A stretch of DNA of 64,000 nucleotides from Inquilinus sp042743185 (GCF_042743185.1 NZ_JBHYMS010000030.1:1-64000), one strand, 5' to 3'; shown: positions 37,230-45,941, counted from the stretch's first letter. A program made the numbers and translations. Notes: generated from the letters alone by a model not told the origin.

Positions 37230-37337
37230 TCAAGCCTTCTTCAGCACCGAAGGCGCGGTCGCAGCGCCCTTTTTCAGCGCGGCGTCCTTCTTCGGCTTCT
37301 TGGCTTCCTTGGGCTTGCGCACTTGACCCTTGGCCAT
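37230..37337 (-). CDS. Small lysine-rich cytoplasmic protein, 35 aa
   Basis: A short frame below usual gene-calling limits. It starts MAKGQVRKPKEAKKPKKD at the ATG 37335-37337 and ends VLKKA. About a third of the residues are Lys. GGAGG lies 8 nt upstream of the ATG. Short proteins with the MAKGQ(V/M)R..KEAKKPKKD pattern occur in many proteobacteria (from memory) and have no known function; the charge suggests nucleic-acid binding. It lies between the ends of meaB and the start of the reductase gene, on the opposite strand to both. Confidence 0.75.
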   Translation of the reverse strand: MAKGQVRKPKEAKKPKKDAALKKGAATAPSVLKKA

Positions 37338-37483
37338 GGCAATGCCTCCTTCGTTTGTGGACTCGCACATCATAGCGAAACGCCGCGGAACGTCATAAAA
37401 ATTCAATCCGGGCCGGCGGAGCGAGAGATCCCGTCCCCGGCGGCCGGATGCGCTATCCTTCCCGCGGCAACAGGGAGGCGGCG

Positions 37484-38860
37484 ATGACCAGCCATGACGC
37501 CATCATCATCGGCACGGGCCAGGCCGGACCGGCGCTGGCGGACCGGCTGAGCCGGGCCGGGCAGCGCGTCGCGGTGATCGAGCGCGCGCGCTTCGGCGGC
37601 ACCTGCGTCAACACCGGCTGCATCCCGACCAAGACCATGGTCGCCAGCGCCTATGCCGCCCGGATGGCGCGGCGCGCTGCCGATTACGGGGTAATCCTGC
37701 CCGGCCCGCCGCGGGTCGACATGAAGCAGGTCAAGGCGCGCAAGGACGCCGTCTCCGGCAAGTCCCGCGTCGGAGTCGAGAGCTGGGTGCGCGGGCTGGA
37801 GAACAGCACCGTGATCCAGGGCCACGCCCGGCTGACCGGGCCTCGTACCGTGCAGGTCGGCGACGAGACCCTGACCGCCGAACGGATCTTCCTGAATGTC
37901 GGCGGCCGGGCCGCGGTGCCGCCGATGCCGGGGATCGGGGACGTGCCGTTCCTGACCAACAGCACGATGATGGACCTGGACACGCTGCCGGAGCATCTGG
38001 TGATCGTCGGCGGGTCCTATATCGGGCTGGAGTTCGGCCAGATGTTCCGCCGCTTCGGGTCCGACGTGACGATCATCGAACAGGGGCCGCGGCTGATCGG
38101 CCGCGAGGACGAGGACGTCTCCGCCACCATCGCCGGCTTCCTGGAGAAGGAAGGCATCACGATCCGAACCAACGCCACATGCATGAGCGTGGCGCGGCAG
38201 GGCGACGGCGTGGCCGTGACGGTCGACTGCACCGCCGGCGCGCCGGTCGTGACGGGATCCCACCTGCTGCTGGCGGTCGGGCGCCGGCCGAACACCCAAG
38301 ACCTGGGGCTGGAGGCCGCGGGCGTGGCTATGGATGGGAAGGGCTACATCACCGTCGACGACACGCTGCAGACCAGCGTCCCCGGCATCTGGGCGCTGGG
38401 CGACTGCAACGGCCGCGGCGCCTTCACCCACACCGCCTACAACGACTTCGAGATCGTCGCCGCCAACCTGCTGGACGGCGACAACCGTCGCGTCAGCGAC
38501 CGGATCCCGGCCTATGCCCTCTACACCGACCCGCCGCTGGGCCGCGCCGGCATGACCGAGGCGGAGGCGCGCCGCTCCGGCCGTCGCATCCTGGTCGCCA
38601 AGCGGCCGATGACCCGGGTCGGCCGCGCCGTCGAGAAGGGCGAGACCGAGGGCTTCATGAAGGTGGTGGTCGACGCCGGCACGCGGCAGATCCTGGGCGC
38701 CGCCATCCTCGGCACCGGCGGCGACGAGGTGGTGCACGGGCTGCTGGACCTGATGACCGCCAAGGCGCCGTACGACGTGCTGCAGCGGTCGATGCCGATC
38801 CACCCGACGGTGTCCGAGCTGCTGCCGACCCTGCTGGGGTCGCTGGAGCCGGCGTCGTGA
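37484..38860 (+). CDS. Pyridine nucleotide-disulfide oxidoreductase (mercuric reductase/lipoamide dehydrogenase-like)
   Basis: A 458-aa FAD enzyme with the FAD loop IIIGTGQAGPALADRL, the redox disulfide GGTCVNTGCIPTKT (Cys near 40 and 45), the NAD(P) loop VIVGGSYIGLEFGQMF and the FAD end motif WALGDCNGRGAFTHTAYND. The C-terminal HPTVSELLPT near 439 supplies the catalytic His-Glu pair of group I enzymes. There is no N-terminal metal-binding domain and no C-terminal Cys pair, so it is unlikely to be a true mercuric reductase. The start follows CAGGGAGG. The gene overlaps the next one (GTGA), implying coupled synthesis with the ACP-like protein. Confidence 0.9.
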   Translation: MTSHDAIIIGTGQAGPALADRLSRAGQRVAVIERARFGGTCVNTGCIPTKTMVASAYAARMARRAADYGVILPGPPRVDMKQVKARKDAVSGKSRVGVESWVRGLENSTVIQGHARLTGPRTVQVGDETLTAERIFLNVGGRAAVPPMPGIGDVPFLTNSTMMDLDTLPEHLVIVGGSYIGLEFGQMFRRFGSDVTIIEQGPRLIGREDEDVSATIAGFLEKEGITIRTNATCMSVARQGDGVAVTVDCTAGAPVVTGSHLLLAVGRRPNTQDLGLEAAGVAMDGKGYITVDDTLQTSVPGIWALGDCNGRGAFTHTAYNDFEIVAANLLDGDNRRVSDRIPAYALYTDPPLGRAGMTEAEARRSGRRILVAKRPMTRVGRAVEKGETEGFMKVVVDAGTRQILGAAILGTGGDEVVHGLLDLMTAKAPYDVLQRSMPIHPTVSELLPTLLGSLEPAS

Positions 38861-39129
38861 GCGGGCGCGACCGGGCCGAGGCCGAGGTGCTGCGGGTGCT
38901 GGGCATGGCGGCGGGCCGCGCCGTCACCCCGGACGACCGGCTGCTGGAGGATCTCGGGCTCGGCCCCGCGGACGTCACGCGGCTGGCCTGGGACATCGAG
39001 CGGGGGCTGGGCGCGGAGATCCCGCGCGACGACCTGGCCTCGGTGTTCACCGTCCGCTCGCTGATCGACCTGGTCGACCAGCACTACGACCCGGCGACGG
39101 CCGATCCGAAGCACGGCTGGCACATGTGA
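38857..39129 (+). CDS. ACP-like small protein lacking the phosphopantetheine serine
   Basis: A 90-aa acidic protein with the four-helix acyl-carrier pattern (EAEVLRVLGMAAGRAVTPDD, LLEDLGLGPADVTRLAWDIE, LASVFTVRSLIDLVDQHY). Where acyl carriers have D-S-L for the prosthetic group, this one reads GPA, so it cannot be modified in the usual way. It starts at GTG 38857 overlapping the reductase stop by 4 bp. Such degenerate carrier-like proteins may serve as a docking partner; the pairing with a disulfide reductase is notable. Confidence 0.7.
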   Translation: MSGRDRAEAEVLRVLGMAAGRAVTPDDRLLEDLGLGPADVTRLAWDIERGLGAEIPRDDLASVFTVRSLIDLVDQHYDPATADPKHGWHM

Positions 39130-39218
39130 CCGGCCGGCTTCCGTCAGGCCGATGGCGGATGCGATCAAATCCGCGGGCTCTCCGATCCTAGAGTGGGACA
39201 AACCACAGGGGGAGCGCG

Positions 39219-40277
39219 ATGCGATCGACGATGCTGGCCGCCACTGCCGTCCTGGCGCTCTCCGGCCCTCCCGTCTTCGCCGCCGACCCGGCGCCGACGG
39301 TGCCGGCTTCGGACCTCGCCGATCTCCAGACCGCCTTCGATCCGATGGGACCGGCGGTGCGGGCCTTGACGCTGCCCGACGGCCGGGCGGTGCATTACAT
39401 CGACGAGGGCGAGCCCGGCTGGCGGCCGGTGCTGTATGTCAGCGGCACCGGCACCAGCGCCCGGGCCTTCGGCATGACCGAGTACCTGCGCAGCCTGCGC
39501 ACCAGGCTGCAGCTCCGCTTCATCAGCGTCGAGCGCAACGGCTTCGGCGACACCGAGTTCCGCCCGGGCTGGACGTACAAGGACTATGCCGCCGAGGTCC
39601 GCGCGGTGCTGGACCATCTCGGCATCCGGCAGGCCGCCGCCCTGGCGATCTCCGGCGGCGGGCCCTACCTCGCCGAGATCGCGGCGGAGATGCCGGACCG
39701 GCTGATCTCGCTGCACTTCCTGGCCGCGACCTCCGGCTTCGGGCCGGAGCGCAAGCCCTGCAAGATGTCCGACGCCGAGCTGACCGAGATGATGAAGGTG
39801 GCGCAGAACCCGGAAGCCTGGTGGGCCTATCCGGAGACCAGCCCGACCCGCAGGATTCCCGGCTTCGCCGACCGCGCCTTCGAGGAGGGCGCGCGCACCT
39901 ATTTCATCCGCGGCCAGATGGGCGACCTGCGCGGCCAGGTCGCCGAATACCGCCGCTACTGCACCGGGCCGAAGGCCGACGTCTCGAAGGTCCAGGTGCC
40001 GGCCTATGTCTATCACGGCACCGCCGACGCATCGGTCCCGCTCGACCAGGCGCAATACTGGCAGTCGCGGTTTCCGAATGTGCGCAAGGCCCGGATCTAC
40101 GAGGCCGAAGGTCATGACGTGCAGTACCGGCACTGGGACCAGCTGCTGCTGGACGTTGCCGGCCATGCCGAACTGACCATGCTGTGCGCCGACGGAAAAT
40201 CGCAGGCGGTGCCGGAGGCGGACGCCCAGGCGCTGCTGGCCAAGGGCGCAACGCTGGGCATCTGCGCTTGGAACTGA
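39219..40277 (+). CDS. Exported alpha/beta hydrolase
   Basis: A 352-aa hydrolase with a signal peptide (MRSTMLAATAVLALSGPPVF, cleaved near AFA-A). The core includes the VLYVSGTGTSAR oxyanion region, the nucleophile elbow LAISGGGPYLA (Ser near 146), candidate acid in YHGTADASVP and His in EAEGHDVQY. The substrate cannot be told. Four cysteines (PCKM, RYC, MLC, GIC) may form disulfides in the periplasm. It follows the ACP-like gene by 89 bp. Confidence 0.82.
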   Translation: MRSTMLAATAVLALSGPPVFAADPAPTVPASDLADLQTAFDPMGPAVRALTLPDGRAVHYIDEGEPGWRPVLYVSGTGTSARAFGMTEYLRSLRTRLQLRFISVERNGFGDTEFRPGWTYKDYAAEVRAVLDHLGIRQAAALAISGGGPYLAEIAAEMPDRLISLHFLAATSGFGPERKPCKMSDAELTEMMKVAQNPEAWWAYPETSPTRRIPGFADRAFEEGARTYFIRGQMGDLRGQVAEYRRYCTGPKADVSKVQVPAYVYHGTADASVPLDQAQYWQSRFPNVRKARIYEAEGHDVQYRHWDQLLLDVAGHAELTMLCADGKSQAVPEADAQALLAKGATLGICAWN

Positions 40278-40332
40278 GTGCCTGCTTGCGGGTAGACTGG
40301 GAGATCGGATCCCGCAGCGAAGGATGCGCGCC

Positions 40333-40887
40333 ATGGCCGCCACGCCCCCGCCCCTCGAACTTGACCTGCCGGCCCCCGATTTCCGCCTGCCCGCCACCGA
40401 TGGCCGGACCTATTCGCTGGACGACATCGCCGGGCCGCGCGGCACGGTGATCGTCTTCATCTGCAACCACTGCCCCTATGTGAAGGCGGTGATCGACCGG
40501 CTGGTGGACGACGCCATGACGCTGCTGTCCGAGGGCATCGGCTTCGCCGCGATCTGCTCGAACGACGCCGCCGCCTATCCGGAGGACGGCTTCGAGAAGA
40601 TGAAGGCGTTCGACGAGGCGCACGACCTGCCCTTCCCCTATCTGCACGACGAGGACCAGTCGGTGGCGCGGGCCTATGGCGCCGTCTGCACCCCGGACTT
40701 CTTCGGCTACGATGCGCACCGCCGGCTGAAATATCGCGGCCGGCTGGACGAAGGCCGCACCGGCCCGCCCCCGCCGCATGCGCGGCGCGAGCTGGTCGAG
40801 GCGATGCTGCGGATCGCCGAGACCGGCCAGGCGCCCGCCGACCAGGTGCCGTCGATGGGCTGCTCGATCAAGTGGAAGGCCGCCTGA
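40333..40887 (+). CDS. Thioredoxin-fold peroxiredoxin-like protein (AhpC/TSA or ResA type)
   Basis: A 184-aa protein with the redoxin fold: APDFRLPATDGRTYSLDDI then VIVFICNHCPYVKAV, the CxxC motif near residues 43-46. Such single-domain proteins reduce disulfides or peroxides. No signal peptide, so cytoplasmic. The ATG at 40333 is preferred for its spacing from GAAGGA; an ATG at 40324 would add three residues. A third Cys in PSMGCSIKWK near the end is typical of this group. Confidence 0.85.
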   Translation: MAATPPPLELDLPAPDFRLPATDGRTYSLDDIAGPRGTVIVFICNHCPYVKAVIDRLVDDAMTLLSEGIGFAAICSNDAAAYPEDGFEKMKAFDEAHDLPFPYLHDEDQSVARAYGAVCTPDFFGYDAHRRLKYRGRLDEGRTGPPPPHARRELVEAMLRIAETGQAPADQVPSMGCSIKWKAA

Positions 40888-40900
40888 GCCGCGGCGAAGA

Positions 40901-41260
40901 TCAGCGCCCCGGGAACGCGGCCTCGTACTGCTCCGGCTTGAAGCCGACCAGCAGCGTGCCGCCGATGTCGAGCACCGGCCGCTTGATCATCGAGGGCTGG
41001 TCGAGCATCAGCCCGATCGCCTTCGCCTCGGTCAGATCCTCGCGGGCGGCGTCCGGCAGCTTGCGGAAGGTGGTGCCGGCGCGGTTCAGCAGCACCTCCC
41101 AGCCGACCTTGCGCGCCCATCCCTCGAGCGTGGCGCGGTCGACCCCCGCCGCCTTGTAGTCGTGGAAGGCATAGGCGACGCCGCGCTGGTCGAGCCAGGC
41201 CCGCGCCTTCTTCATCGTGTCGCAGTTCTTGATGCCGTGGATCGTGACCGCCTTCGCCAT
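40901..41260 (-). CDS. ArsC/Spx-family protein (YffB-like)
   Basis: A 119-aa thioredoxin-fold protein. The single N-terminal Cys lies in IKNCDTMKKARAWL (residue 13), and RPVLDIGGTLLVGFKPEQYE is at the C-terminus, as in YffB/ArsC-like proteins. The true arsenate reductase Arg triad is not obvious, so it is probably a glutathione-linked or Spx-like protein. It converges on the redoxin gene with 13 bp between stops. Confidence 0.85.
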   Translation of the reverse strand: MAKAVTIHGIKNCDTMKKARAWLDQRGVAYAFHDYKAAGVDRATLEGWARKVGWEVLLNRAGTTFRKLPDAAREDLTEAKAIGLMLDQPSMIKRPVLDIGGTLLVGFKPEQYEAAFPGR

Positions 41261-41322
41261 GCTTCCGCTCTCGCGCTGAGTCTGCCGGACCGAGCCGACC
41301 ATAGGGGCTGCGGACACGGCCG

Positions 41323-41979
41323 TCACCCGCGCAGCGGCCAGCGGCCGAGGATCAGGTAGCGGCTCTCGCCATAGAGGCTGTGGACGAGCGCGAAGTCGCG
41401 CACCGGGATGGTGATCGACGCGTCGAGGACCGCCTCGGGAACGACCTTCCGGTCGTACAGGATCGTCATGTGCGGCCTGAGAGGCGGGCGGGATCCGGGC
41501 AGGCCGACCACCTCCATCACCGGATCGAAGGCCTCGTGCAGATCGACAAGCGCCGCGTTGCCCTCGGCGCAACGGAGCACGACGGGACGGGTGCCGCTGC
41601 CCGCCCCGAAGCTCGTCACCCGGTCGAAGGTCACCTCGAACCGCGGCAGCTCGATCGTCCAGGCGGCGCGCATCGCCCGGTCGACCAGCGCGAAGGGCAG
41701 AGACTGGTACCGGCCCACGAGCTGCAGCGAGATGTGCAGGATCTCCGGCGGCCGCGGCCGCCCCCGCAGGCCGAGGCCGAGCCGCAGGGCCTCCGCACGC
41801 GCCCGGATCATGGCGGCATCGGCCGGCGACGGGAGGATCGCGAAGAAGATCCGGTCCGGCGATATCGAGGGCGTCTGCGGCAACCCCAAATCCAGCGAGA
41901 GCTGCCTTGGATCGCGGCGCGACGCCTTGGAACTGCCTTTCGATGCCACTCGGGATGGTCCGCTCCGCGACACGTGCAT
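41323..41979 (-). CDS. 2H phosphodiesterase, RNA 2',3'-cyclic phosphodiesterase/LigT-like
   Basis: A 218-aa protein with the two H-x-T/S motifs of the 2H superfamily: HISLQLVG near residue 87 and HMTILYDR near 173. Family members hydrolyse 2',3'-cyclic phosphates or ligate tRNA halves. A basic N-terminal extension (about 35 aa, SKASRRDPRQLSLDLGLPQ) precedes the fold. The ATG at 41977-41979 is the most upstream sensible start. It may share a promoter with nothing else; the ArsC-like gene follows 62 bp downstream. Confidence 0.87.
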   Translation of the reverse strand: MHVSRSGPSRVASKGSSKASRRDPRQLSLDLGLPQTPSISPDRIFFAILPSPADAAMIRARAEALRLGLGLRGRPRPPEILHISLQLVGRYQSLPFALVDRAMRAAWTIELPRFEVTFDRVTSFGAGSGTRPVVLRCAEGNAALVDLHEAFDPVMEVVGLPGSRPPLRPHMTILYDRKVVPEAVLDASITIPVRDFALVHSLYGESRYLILGRWPLRG

Positions 41980-42108
41980 CGAGCCTACACCTTGCCGGGC
42001 ACGCCGGGGACCCGGCCCGGTTTCATCCGCTTCCCGGGCCGGAATAGCTGACACTCCCTGGCAGGTGCCGTCCTGTATTCTCTGTGGGCACAGCAGACGA
42101 GGCCGAGG

Positions 42109-42609
42109 ATGAGCAGGACGGCAATGGGGAAGGTCCCGAAGGCGCCGGCGGGGGTGGCGGAGGGCCGGTGCCTGTGCGGCCGGGTGCGGATCGAGATCGG
42201 CGTGCCGGCGCGCTGGGCCTGGCACGACCATTCCCGGGACAGCCGGCTGGCCCATGGCGCCGCCTACGCCACCTATGTCGGGTGCTGGCGCAGCCGGGTG
42301 CGCATCGTCAAAGGCGAGGCCGCCCTCGCCCGCTTCGTCGAGGAGGAGACCGGACGATTGCGCAGCTTCTGCCGCCATTGCGGCACGCCGGTGCTGTACG
42401 AGCGGCCGCACGCGCCGCAGATGGTGAACATCCCGCGCGCGCTGTTCGAGACCCGCACCGGCCGCGAGCCGCTGTACCACATCGCCATCGAGCAGGCGCC
42501 GGAATGGGCGTATCGCGGCGAGAAGCTGCGCCCGCTGAAGGGCTTTCCCGGCGTGGTCTGGACCGGGCCGAAGCGGAAGAAGCGGCCGCTGATGGACGAG
42601 GAGTTCTAG
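42109..42609 (+). CDS. GFA/CENP-V family protein with altered zinc site
   Basis: A 166-aa Mss4-fold protein of the glutathione-dependent formaldehyde-activating family. The first and last cysteine pairs are present (RCLCGRVRI near 20, SFCRHCGTPVLYERP near 88). The central CxC..C segment that normally reads CHCSDCR-like is replaced by HDHSRDSR, so one zinc site is missing. Activity is therefore doubtful. The start ATG 42109 follows GAGG at 6 nt; ATG 42124 is an alternative. Its stop overlaps the convergent MFS stop. Confidence 0.82.
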   Translation: MSRTAMGKVPKAPAGVAEGRCLCGRVRIEIGVPARWAWHDHSRDSRLAHGAAYATYVGCWRSRVRIVKGEAALARFVEEETGRLRSFCRHCGTPVLYERPHAPQMVNIPRALFETRTGREPLYHIAIEQAPEWAYRGEKLRPLKGFPGVVWTGPKRKKRPLMDEEF

Positions 42610-43850
42610 GCAGCCGAGCGCGCCGGCACCGCGACGACGGCCGGCCTGTCGTCGATCGGGACATGCAGCAGCGCCGCCACCAGCCCGGCGACCGCGGTGG
42701 CGATCCAGACCAGAGAGTAGGAACCGGTGACGTCGAAGACGAAGCCGCCGGCCCAGGCGCCCAGGAACGAGCCGATCTGGTGGCTGAGGAAGCAGACGCC
42801 GAACAGCGTGCCGAGATGGCGCGTGCCGAACACCTTGGCCACCAGGCCGCTGGTCAGCGGCACGGTGCCCAGCCAGGTCAGGCCCATCACCGCGGCGAAG
42901 AGCACGACCGACGCCTCGCTCTTCGGCGCCAGGAAGAAGCAGGCGATGGCGGCGCCGCGGATCAGGTACAGCCAGGCGAGCACGTGCTGCTGGCGGAACC
43001 GCCCGCCGAGCCAGCCGCAGCCCCAGCTGCCGATCATGTTGAACAGCCCGACCAGCGCCAGCGCCGTGGCGCCGAGCCCTGCCGGCATGTGGCACAGCAG
43101 CAGGTAGTTCGGCAGATGCGTGCCGATGAAGGCGAGCTGGAAGCCGCAGGTGAAGAAACCGAGGGTCAGCAGGCGATAGCCACGATGGCCGAGCGCCTGC
43201 GCCACCGCCGCCCGCAGCGGCATCGCCGGCCCGTCCTGCGCCGGCCCGCCGCCCCGGCCCTGCCGGTCCAGGACCAGCCCGAGCGGCGCCACCGCCAGCA
43301 GGCAGGCGGCAAGCACCAGCAGCGACGCCGCGGTACCGGAGAGATCGGTGACCCATTGTGCCAGCGGCACCAGCAGCACCTGGCCGAGCGACCCGCCGGC
43401 GCTGGCCAGGCCCATCGCCATGCTGCGCTTCTCCGGCGGCGCCGCCCGGCCGAGCGCGGTCAGCACCACGCCGAAGGTGGTGCAGCTGATGCCGATGCCG
43501 ACCAGGAGGCCGAGGCCGAGCACCAGCATCGCGCCCGACGAAGCCAGGGCGGTGAGGACCAGGCCGGCGGCGAAGGCGACCGCCCCGAAGGCGACCACCG
43601 GCGCCGAGCCCCAACGATCGGCGGCGGCGCCGGCGAAGGGCTGGGCGAGGCCCCAGACCAGGTTGTGCAGGGCGATGGCGAAGGCGGTCAGCGTCACCGG
43701 CACGCCGCGATCGAAGGAGAACGGTCCGATGAACAGGCCGAAGGTCTGCCGCGAGCCCATGGCGGCGCTCATGACCAGCGCCCCGGCCAGGATCACCAGC
43801 CCGGCCTGAAGCCCGGGGGATGCGAGCTGCCTGCTGTCCGTCACCGCCAT
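42606..43850 (-). CDS. MFS transporter (monocarboxylate/oxalate-formate antiporter-like)
   Basis: A 414-aa, twelve-helix major facilitator. The start MAVTDSRQLASPGLQAGLVI is followed by GSRQTFGLFIGPFSFDRGVP, a pattern common in monocarboxylate-type transporters, and the loop FAGAAADRWGSAPVVAFG is the family signature. The gene lies 107 bp after a LysR gene on the same strand, so the regulator may control it. Substrate unknown. Confidence 0.88.
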   Translation of the reverse strand: MAVTDSRQLASPGLQAGLVILAGALVMSAAMGSRQTFGLFIGPFSFDRGVPVTLTAFAIALHNLVWGLAQPFAGAAADRWGSAPVVAFGAVAFAAGLVLTALASSGAMLVLGLGLLVGIGISCTTFGVVLTALGRAAPPEKRSMAMGLASAGGSLGQVLLVPLAQWVTDLSGTAASLLVLAACLLAVAPLGLVLDRQGRGGGPAQDGPAMPLRAAVAQALGHRGYRLLTLGFFTCGFQLAFIGTHLPNYLLLCHMPAGLGATALALVGLFNMIGSWGCGWLGGRFRQQHVLAWLYLIRGAAIACFFLAPKSEASVVLFAAVMGLTWLGTVPLTSGLVAKVFGTRHLGTLFGVCFLSHQIGSFLGAWAGGFVFDVTGSYSLVWIATAVAGLVAALLHVPIDDRPAVVAVPARSAA

Positions 43851-43957
43851 CGTCCGGGCCCTCCTCGCCCGGCTCCACAATGGCGACCGGCGGAGGGCGC
43901 GGCAAAAGAGAAGGTTTCGCGGATGGGTGAAGGATCCTCACCCGTTCACGGCGCGCC

Positions 43958-44884
43958 TCAGGCGATCCGGCGCCCGGTTCCGGCCGCGCCCGGCCCGGCC
44001 GCCTCGACCTCGCGCAGCAGCCAGCGCTGGAAGCCCAGCAGGTCCGGGCGGCGCTCCGCGCCCTCGGAGCCGACCAGCCAATAGGCGGTCTCGGCCTCGA
44101 TCTCGGGCAGGCCCGCCTCGACCACGGCGCCGGAGGCGAGGTCCCGGTCGACCAGAGGCCGACGGCCCAGGGCGACGCCGAGCCCCATGGCCGCGGCCTC
44201 GAACGCCATCTGGATGGTGTCGACACGCAGGCCGGCGGCGAGGTCGACGCCTTCGGCGCCCGTCCGTTCCGCCCAGGCCTGCCAGTCCTCGCTGGCCGGG
44301 GTGACGTGGATCAGCGCGGCCCGGCGCAGATCGACCGCCCCGCCGCCGCCGGCCAGGCGGTCGCGATATGCGGGGCTGCACACCGGCACCAGCCGCTCGC
44401 CGAACAGCCGGGTCCAGCCGGCGCCGGCGGCGGTCGTCCGGCTCATGCGGATGGCGAAGTCGAAGCCGTCGACCGGGAAGCCGACCTGCCGGCGCGAGGT
44501 GTCGACGGTGACGCCGATGGTCGGCCAGCGCTCGCCGAAGCGGTGCAGCCGCGGCAGCAGCCAGCGAGCGGCGAAGGTCGGGGCGCAGCTGACGGTGATG
44601 GTCCGGCGCCCGCGGTGGTGCGGCAGGCGCTGGGTGCCGATGGCGATCAGCGACAGCGCCTCCGAGACATAGGGCAGGTAGTCCGCCCCCTCGGGCGTCA
44701 GGGACAGCCTGCGCGGCTCGCGCACGAACAGCTCGACCCCCAGCGCCCGCTCCAGCCCGACGATGCCGTGGCTGACCGCGCTCGGCGTCACGTTCAGCTC
44801 GGCGGCGGCGAGCTTGAAGCTGAGATGGCGTCCCGCCGCCTCGAAGAAGCGGAGGGCGGCGAGCGGCGGCAGGCGGAGCGGCAT
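43958..44884 (-). CDS. LysR-family regulator (GcvA-like)
   Basis: A 308-aa LysR protein: PLAALRFFEAAGRHLSFKLA and LNVTPSAVSHGIVGLERALG form the winged helix; the effector domain follows (TITVSCAPTFAARWLLPRL). This is the GcvA branch, as for the regulator at 24341. Its upstream side abuts the second 145-bp palindromic element (start codon 28 bp from it), so that element may sit in its promoter. Confidence 0.9.
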   Translation of the reverse strand: MPLRLPPLAALRFFEAAGRHLSFKLAAAELNVTPSAVSHGIVGLERALGVELFVREPRRLSLTPEGADYLPYVSEALSLIAIGTQRLPHHRGRRTITVSCAPTFAARWLLPRLHRFGERWPTIGVTVDTSRRQVGFPVDGFDFAIRMSRTTAAGAGWTRLFGERLVPVCSPAYRDRLAGGGGAVDLRRAALIHVTPASEDWQAWAERTGAEGVDLAAGLRVDTIQMAFEAAAMGLGVALGRRPLVDRDLASGAVVEAGLPEIEAETAYWLVGSEGAERRPDLLGFQRWLLREVEAAGPGAAGTGRRIA

Positions 44885-44911
44885 CTGCAGAGCATATCCC
44901 GGCCGGGCCTA

Positions 44912-45056
44912 AGAGACCGTCTGGAAATGCTACTGGCGTGGCCGTCTGACGGCAGTTTCTCCGCTTCCGGTGCTCACGGACCCAAACGTCCGCTGCGCGC
45001 CGGTTCTCGAAACTACCGCCAGCCGACTCACACCAGCGCATTTCCAAACGGTCTCT
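44912..45056. repeat. 145-bp imperfect palindromic element, copy 2
   Basis: Second copy of the element at 3261-3404. The ends AGAGACCGTCTGGAAATGC and the complement of GCATTTCCAAACGGTCTCT match with one or two differences, and the arms pair inward (for example CGGCAGTTTC with GAAACTACCG) to a loop near CCAAAC. The right end overlaps the TAG stop of the arginase-family gene. The left flank is the LysR leader. Confidence 0.85.
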
Positions 45057-45941
45057 AGGAGCGCAGCCCCCGGGCGACGGCGCCGGCGAAGCCGGCCGCG
45101 ATGATGCCGCCGGGATCCAGCGCCGGGTTGAAGATGGTGATGTCGATGCCGGCCATCCGACCGCTCGCCGCCGCGGCGTCGAGCACCGCTGTCAGCTCCT
45201 CGAAGGACAGCCCGTCCGGCATGCGGTAGTCGACCGCCGGCATCACCGCGTCGTCGAGCACGTCGGCGTCGAGATGGACCCAGAAGCCGAGCAGCTCAGG
45301 CCGGGTCAGCCAGTCCAGCGCGCGCTCCAGCGCGGCCCCGAAGCCGGCCTGCCGGACCGCGGCGAGGTCGAGCAGCTCGATGCCGCTGTCCTCGATCCTC
45401 TGGCTGCCGACCCGTGCGGCGTCCTCGGCATCGCGGATCCCGAACGCCACCACGTCCTCGTCGCGGACCAGCGGCCGCAGCCCCTCGGGATCGGTGACCA
45501 CGGCGGGGCCGCGGCCGGTGGCGAGCGCCAGGTCCATCGACGCCGCCTCGCCGTTGGGCTCGGCCTCCGGCTGGTAGAAATCGGCGTGGCCGTCAAGGAA
45601 CAGCAGCCGAAGCGCCCGCGGCGGCGCAGCGGCAGCAGGCAGCCGAGCAGGATCGAGCAGTCGCCGCCCAGCACCACCGGCACCTCGCCGGCCCCGAGGA
45701 CGAGGCCGACGGCGTCGGCGAGCGCGGCCGAATAGGCGGCGATGCCGGAGGGGTTGAGCAGCAGCGTTTCGGGATCGCGCAGCGGGTCGTAAGGCGGCGG
45801 CTCGACCCGGCCGGCCCGCCGTGCGTCCAGCCGGTCCGCGAGCCCCGCCCCGAGCAGGGCTTCGGGCAGCCGCTCGACCCCTTTCGGGAACAGCCCCAGC
45901 ACCGAGGGGGCCTCGACGATGGCGTAGCGAGGACGGCTCAT
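45055..45941 (-). pseudogene. Arginase/agmatinase-family ureohydrolase, one-base frameshift
   Basis: The gene reads in two frames. The 5' part (start ATG 45941, MSRPRYAIVEAPSVLGLFPK) carries VVLGGDCSILLG. The 3' part carries LLFLDGHADFYQPE (the DxHxD metal motif) and HLDADVLDDAVMPAVDYR (the second motif), ending GLRS at TAG 45055. The join is at about 45605-45615, where restoring one base (GGC-CTG) would give a continuous protein of about 295 aa, normal for the family. All metal ligands are otherwise intact, so a sequencing error is as likely as real inactivation. Substrate (arginine, agmatine, formiminoglutamate or guanidino acid) cannot be told. Confidence 0.82.

Noticed and set aside
37484..38860. 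Mercuric reductase (merA)
   Set aside because: It lacks the N-terminal metal-binding domain and the C-terminal cysteine pair, and no other mer genes are nearby.
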